A DNA stretch of 64,000 nt, taken from NCBI GenBank assembly GCA_947626105.1, contig CANQQY010000001.1, positions 124,001-188,000 of the forward strand, written 5' to 3'. Below the pieces are notes generated by a model. That model worked only from the letters and a program-made list of their open reading frames with translations, was not told where the DNA came from and did no database searches. A program made the position numbers and the translations under genes. Below, in pieces: positions 49,601-53,881 of the stretch. How positions within the stretch are numbered: position 1 is the first letter of the stretch; each line of letters starts with the position of its first letter. The DNA comes from an uncultured Clostridia bacterium (GTDB lineage: Bacteria; Bacillota; Clostridia; Christensenellales; Borkfalkiaceae).

Positions 49601-50170
49601 GTCGGTACCCTTCTGATAGAACGTCGTTGTGCCCTCGGCGGTCTGCACATAGAGATCGCCGATGGCGCCGTTGGCGTCATTGGGCGCTTCGGAGCCCGAC
49701 GTCATCGTCGGAAACGCCTTGTAGTCGGACTTCGTATCGCCGAAATACCAATACCCATCCAAGCCGATCTCGGGCGTAATACCGTCCGCCGCTTCGGCGC
49801 GGACGTTGGTATTCTTCCCGTCGACCCACCAGTAGCCGTCTTTGATCTCGGGGGCTTTGCCGTCGCTTCCCTTCATGTTCAGGACGACGTCTCCCCATCC
49901 CGTCGCGGACTTGCAGTAGACATCCCCGGTCTCTTCGTTGAGGTAATAGTCGCCTTCAACGCCGAGGTCGTTCCCGGGAACGCCTTTCCCCTTGTGCCAA
50001 ACCGATCCACGGTTGCCCGGTTGTTCGGTCTGGGGGTCATCACTGAGATCACCGTTCGACATGCCGATGCCGAGCGTCGTGATAGCCGCGATCATGAGAC
50101 AAGCGCATACTATGATCAGTACGAGCAATGCAATAAAGCCCTTGTCTCTTTTCTTGCCGTTAGCACTCAT
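34676..50170 (-). CDS. Giant modular cell-surface protein (GLUG modules), frame-interrupted by a poly-G tract
   Basis: 5,164 aa as sequenced, ending at a TAA directly after the G9 tract. Start ATG 50170 has AGGAG six nt upstream. Residues ~11-37 form one membrane helix (FIALLVLIIVCACLMIAAIT) after a basic N-terminus: an uncleaved anchor or signal. Residues ~50-1040 hold about 14 fibre-like repeats of the pattern W-x-G-x-G-x-P ... GDFYLDTxTGxVY ... W with collagen-like GxxG links. From ~1040 on, ~12 modules follow the plan RDxVNGG - WTPIG - FxGTFDGxGHxI - GLFGxxxGAxIKNLTI - VGALVG, the GLUG/beta-helix type seen in adhesins. No sortase motif. With one G fewer the gene encodes 6,516 aa. Adhesion or surface coating is inferred; own promoter at 50304. 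Confidence 0.85.
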   Translation of the reverse strand: MSANGKKRDKGFIALLVLIIVCACLMIAAITTLGIGMSNGDLSDDPQTEQPGNRGSVWHKGKGVPGNDLGVEGDYYLNEETGDVYCKSATGWGDVVLNMKGSDGKAPEIKDGYWWVDGKNTNVRAEAADGITPEIGLDGYWYFGDTKSDYKAFPTMTSGSEAPNDANGAIGDLYVQTAEGTTTFYQKGTDGHWKDVVTVEAAPATDVNGSVWYTDTGAPTNDKPASAKVGDFYLDTATGNVYMKGASGWGDSIGNLHKEPAPQEEIAWYFGEGDPNTITQEGNPTLYEQLQNANVGDFYLNNETGEIYKKGADKWDDTGISMKGDSGSAGNKWYSGTGEPTQDTPSLKDQDLHKGDVYFDTENHLLYTYDGSAWGDGVPFGATGATGDAQKWLKGQGDPNDHTPVADSKNGDFYIDTTTGKLYQRQDAEGVETWTDLGITIQGSAGNPGNKWYYGTVAPQDNHDLDGIEFHEGDIYYDTANHNLYTYGTYSGVAGWGEPVSFGAQGEQGNPGTKWYHGEGKPSAEDPAEARDGDYYFDSSSNIIYIKDAGDWTELVNLTVEPEVPHIEDGEWWVGNTPTGIPARGEKGEDGKTPYIGEDNHWHIGDQDLGPAVGADGRPGDTPYINDDGNWQIGAHDTGVKAAGEDGKNGTVWHSGQGKPVTSTSPADGENYTGPNVYEGDFYLDVNTGDVYVLEGDAATGTWEKIVTLRDTITNVHGAWYLNGRPTGFYVSTWHTGEGDPNALNVSGVYGDLYLDTLTGDVYVSNAALGEESASWTKKLNIKGERGNYLYSGKGEPVLAKEQEVENEKVYVADAKNGDMYLNTATGDIYQMQEGAWVNIFTTKGEKGDRGSKWFNGKETPVHVEGALVGDYYFETKHGIIYTLTSVDAEGVQTWQAVNSDDPLAGTKWLSGEVDPADADTDLKALLDDANDWDVYFNTVEKTIWQKKPQPSGESAWELLGKLTDSEDRGTVWYYGTYDPILDAEDEGFIKATEGHIKGDFYLQTYYPFSGYTGFRIYIFETDADGNNGKWNMHVDMRSEITGTPNYEIPNYDALRAFRDSVNGDIAGKDPNPYEDSMGEKTTVTLTGRVTIPEDEDFGMIGETEDTPFKGIFDGGEEGLYIEGLKDPLFGYLDNATIQNLHVKGTLDEFTLSTFALGDKTSLLKDTYGLAKSATNGTKFINVTLELENNAGKVVVTWDAEGEVSVVITGKTPAAAGIALSSANDYLLVIRNRKLELGNADFTFEHVKFEDNSGQSTYIDVTDAKSLTLKDCYADVNPVEACGRNADGKSDGKGYLQAGSDRSGNAAFIVSRPSSAERANALKLTIEDSTILSAQSTADNDAALPGRRSPDTDSMAILINTKLAKATITGNTFGAEGDKKGYTLAAVKFTSMAENAELTISGNTVYGAGNAFAAFTLGDSTGTEPYAAKFDTNAVVAEGGNFLSVTGEGHAQVYLLGTGNTLNGEANLYKAVKTSSENSFDFIAFEAGTIDGDEFNMYTGKVYLGADFGEGHQFTPAKLGNKVTPGKGHEVWIIDLAFEDPLGFVQHVADHEDHYYVNNAFGLGSFRDMVNGTGAYEDNAKNFSGLYVVQAADIDLAEANITNWTPIGTATTPFSGDFSMKLGEEQYKLQNLAISGTCNNAGLFGYAGNTGTKLHDIIIKNVSINAVTDSTIVGTEGVGALVARAYQATLTNVTIQGTINITGNVDVGGVVGRSEYSALDTVKVLATKDSGSVIQQDVSVSTDYIGGIAGFTGEGSSNTFKNLTVENITVSGCHLAGGIAGFIQHGAVVDGATLSNVILEITGGWNFAKTKHAGVGGAQGMYIGAVAGIATDGENISVSNVTFDGEFRRTPHQFESATMNQHTSYVWNDGYVGIKHGTAGDKATNVTISGENHLYAKLADGFYMHDGVLEIGNENGLLEFSKMFDVVGTSYQPSAEESKLLKAVLTASIEMGAETKWTPITNSPAKVPFAGTFDGQGHSITGLTGSLFGLTDGATVKNLVLDGVDVTGTDNVGAVIGVAKNSTLIDISVYGTVTATPTDAAHARSVGALVGAADGLTVSGVYFEGTLTNNHEANNLNYLVYNYGLVGSALEGVATDDWANGKGVLPAAEVQVDSSLSTGSVFGNTAYTGTVNAHITATDLDLSVNFFNGTVAHGKANVLVIARTALGLANVAELVNHGVTFEGEDVSLGSDINMVSYQTNWVGIGNETYAFEGTFNGGYGFEGTPTYKIVGLYGPLFGNLAGTVQHLVLGDLNINKLAGDADATKATVAKVVSKDATIDNVTVDAWVQLLNGVGAAKASDFAAAPFGFYAGTPTVVVTNSNITISIGDVTFAATTNGDGNATVTYTGDTLGAEETASNHNYTAVVNNEIFRLGGFNTNVNDKAPTAEFTFTGIKFTGNSYIDLSAGAEGVAPVVDALTVTNCYADIVPERYSGMYATFILGHSSNNGVVTTKLVFTNNVVLSNESATSDQYQDVATAIFAYATIKDGSEISGNVFGSADKPYHEAVVKFFRIVKGAKITVENNTVYTDAARAISGKSGGNRSAFIDLATSSETDEYEVWMKGNTINVVCDPENAEKAKGYSLVSAESDTGRGPRKARIFITNDNKVNVNGEAVAVDFDLVSGVSTDNCYDFIGYNLVLNDDGKITKGDFIFGHTSRFESTQDKEMAEALKGYVAEGSEADIHIVIGEQFGRRLSDLLAEKYDTYYNFSLVGLNTFASLVNAGSWTGEDKTVKLADELNAEHQLDLGSYESWTPIGNSEHAFKGTFDGSYGEGESAGNWQILNLKYTGTGDLVGFFGHTDGATLSNLDILSTTVTINVTADSRSTGALVALAEKTTISGITVTTAELKGYVGNAGAVVGRIDGGSISDVTVNGLTIETTDTPNVGAVAGIAKACKLDDIYVGVKYDEGDKYVSDGNVKVSGSFKVGGVVGVAEDGVTIGTTAPVYSGAVLKASSVQEATTLQIGGIVGALTVSEGAESSDFNVNDAHFMGTLTRVGWKNASSTKYENYGLVGGYTTTTTGTVTITNSTLDVVHYKNDADATDTFVQDTDWFTEEGENKVTSEYQITGEEGLKFFRDQVNGGNTYAEQLPDHKTIIRETVHLLADVDLTGEDWEPIGADETVGPNETPKAVFQGIFTAYKETAGEAVKIMVDGKDSGYTLNANAYTISNLTVEGHNAHTEAEADVNGNNMGLFGRTSRAVIKDLNITNAKVTGNLSVGVVVGTGKATAFSNITVANAVVKGHSYVGGIAGHNDCSEGVWDIGVEGYENVVVVGLEGQAFPEKIMKDSTPKFDYGAKLGGLVGFSKGAQFTDNTVAESKLTAYKDLGGLAGIDNGSALDATGNTVKNVNLTIKRDGYMEVDPDGLAGYKVEYEHVDADQDQYVDWMIGRMSYTAEEAAAHGVNVDGDDHDNHRIDVTILHGADKNDKGLIKDNNAWHIVSKEGLETFRTLVNDGATTHNRKTFKEGFEGETVQLECDIDLSVPTVAEPLSRRSLATREGAEEWTPIGTSDHPFRGVFDGQNYTVSNLIITSAEHNYLGFFGYVNNEIYEDSAGISNLTIENVSIKVTAQRVDYVGALAGFAGTNNGDAAKGGIANVTIQGLIQIETAGDFVGGLAGYITNDKISNVTINASYTDEAQSYAKSSFDDTTDHAGAQVGGLTGHLQQSNLNKVSSNLNVEGNWAGGLAGALAYGATLSDITVQANVTGRSAHTGGILGSVQESNNNTIEKSTFEGELTSSVEEFDKSEHAFVGEALDSSTTTITDSSSKVTNATEEELPDGLFYGAVADSTGEVTKGYLIDSAAGLKAFAEKVNGGKDFKDEHVFLTADIDLAELGEAWTPIGTDGARFMGTFDGLNHKISNINVSGSRFVGLFGAVGKNEVNPTEVVIKNLTIAGVNTVTVNGTAHGDRNDSGLLVGYAANVAFSNITIEEGASVTVTGVGTYSGNAVGGLVGASQSCTYNVIQANCTIRVNDKGGIMVGGLIGLSMHDSLTNVIVVNAWVDGNFAVGGLIGTAFGSETLTNVKVGGNVYMNFAWYYNSVDTSVYYSMVGGLIGTAELDSAEAGDHLVTITDSSFNGSITRVNAYALEGDDTLRLYELSDLPNFGLVGSYRSYLKGAQASTVKITSTSITVDSGSSELSGNLYGEDYILTGGYNEDGTFTVESLSVSSAYGLRYFANLVNSGIDFAEKTVTLTQNVDLGGVNWTPIGNDSAHAFKGTFDGTGKKITGLTIESATARYATGLFGNLNGATVKDLVIEKANINAPKAEFVGALASGITDSTVTNVTIQNATIVGGTWVGGVVGHMSGNSHVDGCAVTVGTLSVQNYKLGGIVGFVAGEHTEATVSGNVVGSVKLLALAQSAENADDGYGMVGGVLGGTDHKSDVTVSDNRLVDVTIDVSAIGIDGKTPKDGDFVETNFRVYERYTGALVPNGGAATYSGNTGSVTIIAPDALMTNKGLSGPCGTEEGEIPTFSDNDIEVIWNGLKAQEDGYYVSNEAGMKTFRDMVNGGHDFNGETVYLENDVTLSGEWTPIGGTKWEEKQVNNKPTQVCQNPFKGTFDGQGYTVRGLLIGDGSLQHSVFKVGTLDYAGLFGYTDGNAVIKNVKIFNPVVSGKDSVGALVGHANDHTTIEGVEVIDPIVSGSTSIGGVVGGYFSSVWVKDVKVSGHIVIVGNYKVGGVVGSGYGNIQNATVEADDLQSHIDGVAAVDENGIVSQLEGDNVGGIIGYTGEGDTYTYDGLTVKNISVMGSRKVGGAVGYYNRANNVTNPNSGFHITNVTLENVEVLGFCTDDYAKDNMANLFVGAVVGEFCSSVCGGMEHVSVKDVTVEALYTYPSGAQSGTKPSEVVGGTRAANGVLTLSDVTLENVTVNSSIQIDRIEGGRIREVSVSTPAQLVFVDNNHGDGELFPGAGEGLSFTINLLNDIDMDNVDLMTDAQGHEYNWVALDGHWVTLNGNGHTIKNMKVVADHEGKAGLFGYAGANHVNNLTIENFTAYGAQVGTFSGHSFDTQTITNSYLKGTVNLVWSVKNPVKGEADFTEKCCGVGAITGINGANSSYGVTIDKDCVVTITFDGEFQSDFTNDGEYLVGWSAGESNTNGDPVNNGEIKVQQGTASVNDYAQVYSGEYDGEYVVYSANGLAYFRDLVNGGANFAGKTVALHNDIDLQDVENGGGY
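34682..34690 (-). other. G9 homopolymer tract that breaks the giant gene
   Basis: Nine C on the plus strand (G9 in the mRNA) encoding GGG GGG GGG, followed by TAC TAA. Eight (or eleven) G would read GGG GGG GGT ACT AAT TGG, restoring the conserved TNWEPIG of the module. Candidate phase-variation switch, or a homopolymer error. Confidence 0.8.
37585..37592 (-). other. G8 homopolymer tract in the giant gene, in frame
   Basis: Reads GAT TTG GGG GGG GTG AAC TGG (DLGGVNW) directly before the WTPIG motif. This is the same module position as the G9 tract about 2.9 kb downstream in the gene. A change of one base would truncate the protein here. Confidence 0.75.
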
Positions 50171-50303
50171 GCTTTTCTCCTCTTGACACAGAAAATTTTC
50201 TTTGCCTTGCGTCGCTACATTGCGTTTTCGCCCGCGCCAAACATATATGCGTGTGCGCGTACGCGTGAGCAACGACTGCATAGACTCTATGTCATACATG
50301 CCG

Positions 50304-50332
50304 ATTATATCACGATTGAAAAGGCAAGTCAA
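50304..50332 (-). promoter_or_regulatory. Promoter of the giant surface-protein gene
   Basis: Minus strand TTGACT (50332-50327), 17-nt spacer, TATAAT (50309-50304). Predicted start near 50297 gives an unusually long leader of about 127 nt compared with other genes here. Confidence 0.85.
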
Positions 50333-50436
50333 TGATTTCACACAAAAAAACTTTCACAAAACGCACTTTTTTTCAAAAAAATTTTCCCTCCGAAGGGAAA
50401 TTTTCCCGAAAATGCATTCTAATGACGCGCACGCGA

Positions 50437-50465
50437 AAAAAGCTCCCCGCGGAGAGGAGCTTTTT
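50437..50465 (-). terminator. Terminator of the DeoC-like gene
   Basis: 10-bp stem AAAAAGCTCC/GGAGCTTTTT around a 9-nt loop, with A/T runs on both sides. It lies 16 nt past the stop codon at 50481. Confidence 0.85.
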
Positions 50466-50480
50466 GTTTACGGCGGGCGA

Positions 50481-51209
50481 TCATGACGACCAGAGTTCTT
50501 CCCCGATCCGCTCCGCACAGCGGGATACGACGCGGGAAGCGCCCAAATGCAGGAGCGAACGCAGCTGTTCGGCGTTTTCCACTCCCGAACAGTCCACGAA
50601 CAGCTTGCCCGACGCCGTCTCCTCGGCGCGGAGAAGGAGGGGGGTCTCCCCCCGCACGCAGACGCCGCTCGCGCCCCCTTCCGCCGCCGCCCGCACGCCG
50701 AGCGCGATCTCGTCCTCGCCGAGGGTATGATCTTCAAGGGACAGAATTACGCTGCAACCCCTCACGGCGCGCCGCACTTTCGCGATCTCCCGTTTAAGGT
50801 AAGTGAGATTTCCCCCGATGAGCGCCGAATAGCAGGGCACGAGGCGGATCTCCGCCGCCCCCGCGCGCATGCAGCGCTTTGCCTCGGTTTTTTTGACTGC
50901 GGGGAGCGTTTCGCCCGTCCCGCCGACGAGGCAGACGATCTTCACGTCGCCGTGCAGGAGCCTCCGCGCGGGCGGAACGTTGACGGGAGAGAGCAAAATG
51001 CCGCTCGCGTGCGCCCTTCTCGCAAATTCGCATGCCTTTTTGAGGAGAACGCCGTCCGTTTCGCGGCGCGACGCGTCCACGATGATCTTTTTAAGCGTGA
51101 GAAGGATCTCCGCCTCGCGCTTGGTGCGTTTGAACTCGACATATTCCGCCGCTTCCTCGGCGGGGAGAAGCGTCCCCGCGCTTCCGCTTACCGTCTCTTC
51201 CATGTGCAT
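50481..51209 (-). CDS. DeoC-like aldolase-fold protein lacking the catalytic lysine
   Basis: About 242 aa (ATG 51209 chosen; ATG 51203 and a TTG at 51269 are possible). The pattern follows deoxyribose-phosphate aldolase: ILLSPVNVPPAR, IVCLVGG, KKTEAKRCMRAGAAEIRLVPCYSALIGGN, SVILSLEDHTLGEDEI. However, the Schiff-base segment normally reading FVKTSTGF is GVCVRGETP, the D of EIDMV is R (EIRLV), and the second active-site Lys is missing. Aldolase activity is therefore unlikely; it may bind a ligand or have changed function. No deo-operon partners adjoin it. The N-terminal 60 residues are not typical of DeoC. Confidence 0.65.
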   Translation of the reverse strand: MHMEETVSGSAGTLLPAEEAAEYVEFKRTKREAEILLTLKKIIVDASRRETDGVLLKKACEFARRAHASGILLSPVNVPPARRLLHGDVKIVCLVGGTGETLPAVKKTEAKRCMRAGAAEIRLVPCYSALIGGNLTYLKREIAKVRRAVRGCSVILSLEDHTLGEDEIALGVRAAAEGGASGVCVRGETPLLLRAEETASGKLFVDCSGVENAEQLRSLLHLGASRVVSRCAERIGEELWSS

Positions 51210-51251
51210 GATTTTTCCCGAAAAAAAGGCGATATATGCGAAAGAATCGCA

Positions 51252-51280
51252 TTTTATGACAGGATCCAAAGCGGTATGAT
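51252..51280 (+). promoter_or_regulatory. Possible promoter of the 80-aa membrane protein gene
   Basis: TATGAT (51275-51280) lies exactly six bases before ATG 51287; the -35 region at 17-nt spacing is TTTTAT, a poor match. If used, the mRNA would be leaderless. Confidence 0.4.
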
Positions 51281-51286
51281 CGTGCC

Positions 51287-51529
51287 ATGCTACTCTCTGT
51301 CCAAGGATATGGGGCTCTGTACACGGTATGCCTCTTTCTTCTCTGTATCATCTGCGTTCACGCCTTCAAACTCGTGCGGATCGGGTATCGGACGCTCCGC
51401 AAAAAGCTGCCGCCCGATCCTCCGCCCAAACAAAAAACGGAACCCGAGCCCGTGTTCTACCTCGTGGAGCGCAAAAAAAAGCGCCCGAAGCCCGAATACT
51501 CCGAGCCCAAGCGCTTTCAGTTCAAATGA
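51287..51529 (+). CDS. Small single-pass membrane protein
   Basis: 80 aa, no family recognised. A hydrophobic helix at residues ~8-25 (YTVCLFLLCIICVHAF) is followed by a basic, proline-rich tail (PPDPPPKQKTEPEP, ERKKKRPKPEYSEPKR). The charge pattern suggests a cytoplasmic tail. No ribosome site is visible; a -10-like TATGAT sits six bases upstream of the ATG. It stops 1 nt before the rsfS stop codon on the other strand, with no terminator between. Confidence 0.6.
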   Translation: MLLSVQGYGALYTVCLFLLCIICVHAFKLVRIGYRTLRKKLPPDPPPKQKTEPEPVFYLVERKKKRPKPEYSEPKRFQFK

Positions 51530-51530
51530 G

Positions 51531-51878
51531 TTATTCTTCAAACCGTTCGACGTTCTTTCCGCTGTCCCACAGACGTTCGAGATAGTAGAACAGGCGGGAT
51601 TCTTCGTTGAACACGTGCACGACGACGTCGCCGTAGTCGAGCACGCCCCACCTTCCCTCGCGGACGCCTTCGGTGCGGACGGGTGCGAGCTCCTTCTTTT
51701 TGAGTTCTTCCTCCACATTGTCGCAGAGCGCGCGCACCTGCGTGGTGGATCTGCCGCTTGCGATGACGAAATAACTGCAAACGACGGTCTGGTCCCCCAC
51801 GTTCACGATGACGATGTCCTGCGCCTTTTTGTCGGACAGGATCTTTGCCGCCGCCCGTGCAAGTTCGTAACTTTCCAT
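51531..51878 (-). CDS. rsfS: Ribosomal silencing factor RsfS
   Basis: Binds L14 of the 50S subunit and blocks subunit joining under nutrient limitation. 115 aa with the family core DIVIVNVGDQTVVCSYFVI, SGRSTTQVRALCDNV and WGVLDYGDVVVHVF. Located 27 nt after nadD-yqeK, the usual nadD-yqeK-rsfS order in Bacillota. Confidence 0.96.
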   Translation of the reverse strand: MESYELARAAAKILSDKKAQDIVIVNVGDQTVVCSYFVIASGRSTTQVRALCDNVEEELKKKELAPVRTEGVREGRWGVLDYGDVVVHVFNEESRLFYYLERLWDSGKNVERFEE

Positions 51879-51905
51879 ATGCTACCCCCATGTCTTGATT
51901 TTTTA

Positions 51906-53048
51906 TCAGAAACGCGATCCGTATCGCGATCCGATCCATTCATATGCCCGTTCCGTCAGCGGATAGACGGGCTTTTTTTGCGCTTCCAGATAGCTAAGCT
52001 GCTGTTTGAGCGCCAAACAGAGACATCTGTCGAGATCTTCCCAAAACACTTTGCGGAGCGCCCCGACGCCTTCGAAGTCGCGCCCCTCCTCCAACAGATC
52101 CGAGAGGAAAATGAGCTTGCCGAGCGCCGTCATGTCCTCTCTGCCGCTCGTATGGTAGCGGATGGCGTCGAGGATCTCTTCGTCCGTAACGCCGAACCGA
52201 TGCTCCGCGAGATAGGCTCCCGCATATTGGTGCAGAACGGGCGCGGGGACGTCCTCGGGGGGCGAAAAGCCTTCGAGGAGCGGACTGTCCGAAGGGACGT
52301 TTTTGGCGCAATCGTGCAGCATCGCCGCAAGGAGCGCCTTCTCCTCGGGAATTTGAAGGCTGCGCGCCCGCCTGCATGCCATGCGTGCGACGCGCTCGCT
52401 GTGCGCCCGTCTTTCGGGCGTAAGAAGTTCGAGCGCCCCCTCTTCCCGCAAAAACCTGTACATGGTATGCCCGAAAATGTAATCGAGCGAGCGTTCGTCG
52501 AGATAATTTGCCGCTTCCGCGCGGTCGGAAAAGGCGAGCGCGACCCTTAGGTCGGTGGAAGAGACGTCCCTCCCCGTGAAGGCAAGTTCTTCAAAATCGG
52601 TATGAAAGCGGGCAACGAACCGCCCGTGCGCCGCATGGACGCCCGCTTTCCCTCTGCCGCAGGCGACGAGCGTGACGTGCCGCAGGATCTCCTCGGGTTC
52701 TTTCCAGAAGAAGAAATTTTCAAGCATATCCGCTCCGACGAGGAAAAAGAGACGGGCGGAGGGATATTTTTCGGCGAAAGCGCGGCAGGTGAGATAGGTG
52801 TAACTCGTCCCCTGCGCCGCGATCTCGAGATCGGAGACTTCCGCAAACGGCAAGCCGCGGCAGGCGATCCGGCAAAGCGCGAGCCTGTCCTCCGCGCTTG
52901 CGGCGGCTCCGAACGCCTTGTGCGGGGCGCGGTAGGACGGGAGAAAGACGACTTTATCGAGCCCGAGCTGTTTCTGCGCCGCCTCCGCGAGCCGAAGATG
53001 TTCGCAATGTATCGGGTCGAACGACCCGCCGAAGAGCGCGATCCTCAT
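51906..53048 (-). CDS. nadD: NadD-YqeK fusion: nicotinate-nucleotide adenylyltransferase plus HD domain
   Basis: 380 aa. Residues 1-~195 are NadD with the nucleotidyltransferase motif GGSFDPIHCEHLRLA at 8-22 and the C-terminal SSTDLR signature; it makes deamido-NAD. Residues ~210-380 are a YqeK-type HD domain (HSERVARMACRRA, MLHDCAKN, IRYHTSGR, FLSDLLEEGR), in relatives a diadenosine tetraphosphate hydrolase. The two are usually separate neighbouring genes; here there is one uninterrupted frame. The start is fixed by homology and lies 8 nt after the -10 box, giving a ~2-nt leader. Confidence 0.94.
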   Translation of the reverse strand: MRIALFGGSFDPIHCEHLRLAEAAQKQLGLDKVVFLPSYRAPHKAFGAAASAEDRLALCRIACRGLPFAEVSDLEIAAQGTSYTYLTCRAFAEKYPSARLFFLVGADMLENFFFWKEPEEILRHVTLVACGRGKAGVHAAHGRFVARFHTDFEELAFTGRDVSSTDLRVALAFSDRAEAANYLDERSLDYIFGHTMYRFLREEGALELLTPERRAHSERVARMACRRARSLQIPEEKALLAAMLHDCAKNVPSDSPLLEGFSPPEDVPAPVLHQYAGAYLAEHRFGVTDEEILDAIRYHTSGREDMTALGKLIFLSDLLEEGRDFEGVGALRKVFWEDLDRCLCLALKQQLSYLEAQKKPVYPLTERAYEWIGSRYGSRF

Positions 53049-53056
53049 ATATTCTG

Positions 53057-53085
53057 ATTATACATTATTTTCGTCCGTTTTGCAA
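53057..53085 (-). promoter_or_regulatory. Promoter of nadD-yqeK-rsfS
   Basis: Minus strand TTGCAA (53085-53080), 17-nt spacer, TATAAT (53062-53057). ATG 53048 follows after only 8 bases, so the leader is at most 2-3 nt. Confidence 0.8.
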
Positions 53086-53120
53086 GTTTAATTTGAAAAT
53101 TTCAGGGCAAAAATCAAGAC

Positions 53121-53879
53121 ATGTCGCGATTTTCTCTTGCGGACGTTTTGGACGTCCTGTTTTATACGGTTTCCGTGAGCTTTCTTGCCTTCGGCGTTCT
53201 GCGCTACTACCGGCTGGAACTGTGGCTGTGCGTGATGTTCTCGCTCCTGTTTGCCGTGCTGACTTGCGCCGTCTGCGCCTTTCTCCTCGGCGGAAGAAGG
53301 CGGAAAAAAGTGCGGAGCAGGCGGGAAAAAGAGGAACGGGACGCCCTTCTTCTGCATTTGGCGCTCGAAAAAGAGGAGCGGGTGCGGGCGGATCTTCTCT
53401 CCGCGCTCGCGGCGGACGGAAAGAATGCGAGCTGCGAAGAGGACGTGCTCTCTTCGGAGGGGGTGCTCCTCATCCCGATCTTCACGATGGAACCCCTGTC
53501 TGCGGACATGGTGGCCTCTCTTTTGAAAAAATACGGCGAAGCGCCCTTCAAGATCGTTTGCAACAGCCTGACGGCGGAGGCGGAAAAACTCCTTTTGACC
53601 TTCCAAAAAGGCGCTGTCAAGGGGGATGAAGTCTACGCGCTGTTCGCACGGACGAAAATGCCCTCCCCTCTCATCTGCGGCCAGCTCCCCCGCCGCTCCC
53701 TGCGCGGAAGGCTCCGCATCTCCTTTTCCAAAAAAAATGCCCGCCCCTTCTTCGTGAGCGGACTGCTTCTCCTCTTTATGAGCCTGTTTACCCTCTTCCC
53801 GCTCTATTATCTCGTAACGGGAAGCGTGCTGCTTGTCGCCGCCGTGCTCGTCCGCGCGGTGGGGTTCTCCGAAGGCTGA
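53121..53879 (+). CDS. Unknown membrane protein with a central soluble domain
   Basis: 252 aa, no family recognised. Two membrane segments at the N-terminus (about 9-27 and 34-56), a basic linker (GGRRRKKVRSRREKEER), a soluble alpha/beta-looking middle of ~150 residues (VLLIPIFTMEPLSADM, KIVCNSLTAEAEKLLL, GDEVYALFARTK), and two more membrane segments at ~208-245. The middle could be a Rossmann or nuclease-like fold; there are no clear catalytic residues. Divergent from nadD, convergent with nnr (3-nt gap). No clear ribosome site or promoter. Confidence 0.7.
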   Translation: MSRFSLADVLDVLFYTVSVSFLAFGVLRYYRLELWLCVMFSLLFAVLTCAVCAFLLGGRRRKKVRSRREKEERDALLLHLALEKEERVRADLLSALAADGKNASCEEDVLSSEGVLLIPIFTMEPLSADMVASLLKKYGEAPFKIVCNSLTAEAEKLLLTFQKGAVKGDEVYALFARTKMPSPLICGQLPRRSLRGRLRISFSKKNARPFFVSGLLLLFMSLFTLFPLYYLVTGSVLLVAAVLVRAVGFSEG

Positions 53880-53881
53880 TT

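Larger units (their letters stand above)
50171..50480. other. Leader and intergenic region upstream of the giant gene
   Basis: Holds the ~127-nt 5' leader of the giant gene (with the small palindrome CATAGAGTCTATG and an alternating CGCGTACGCGCACACGC stretch), its promoter, an AT-rich block with a small TTTCCCTCCGAAGGGAAA hairpin, and the terminator of the DeoC-like gene. No additional gene seen. Confidence 0.7.

Noticed and set aside
44963-50335. Second long plus-strand open frame (about 1,790 codons) opposite the start of the giant gene
   Set aside because: Same compositional shadow; it even runs through the promoter and leader of the giant gene and lacks any recognisable domain.
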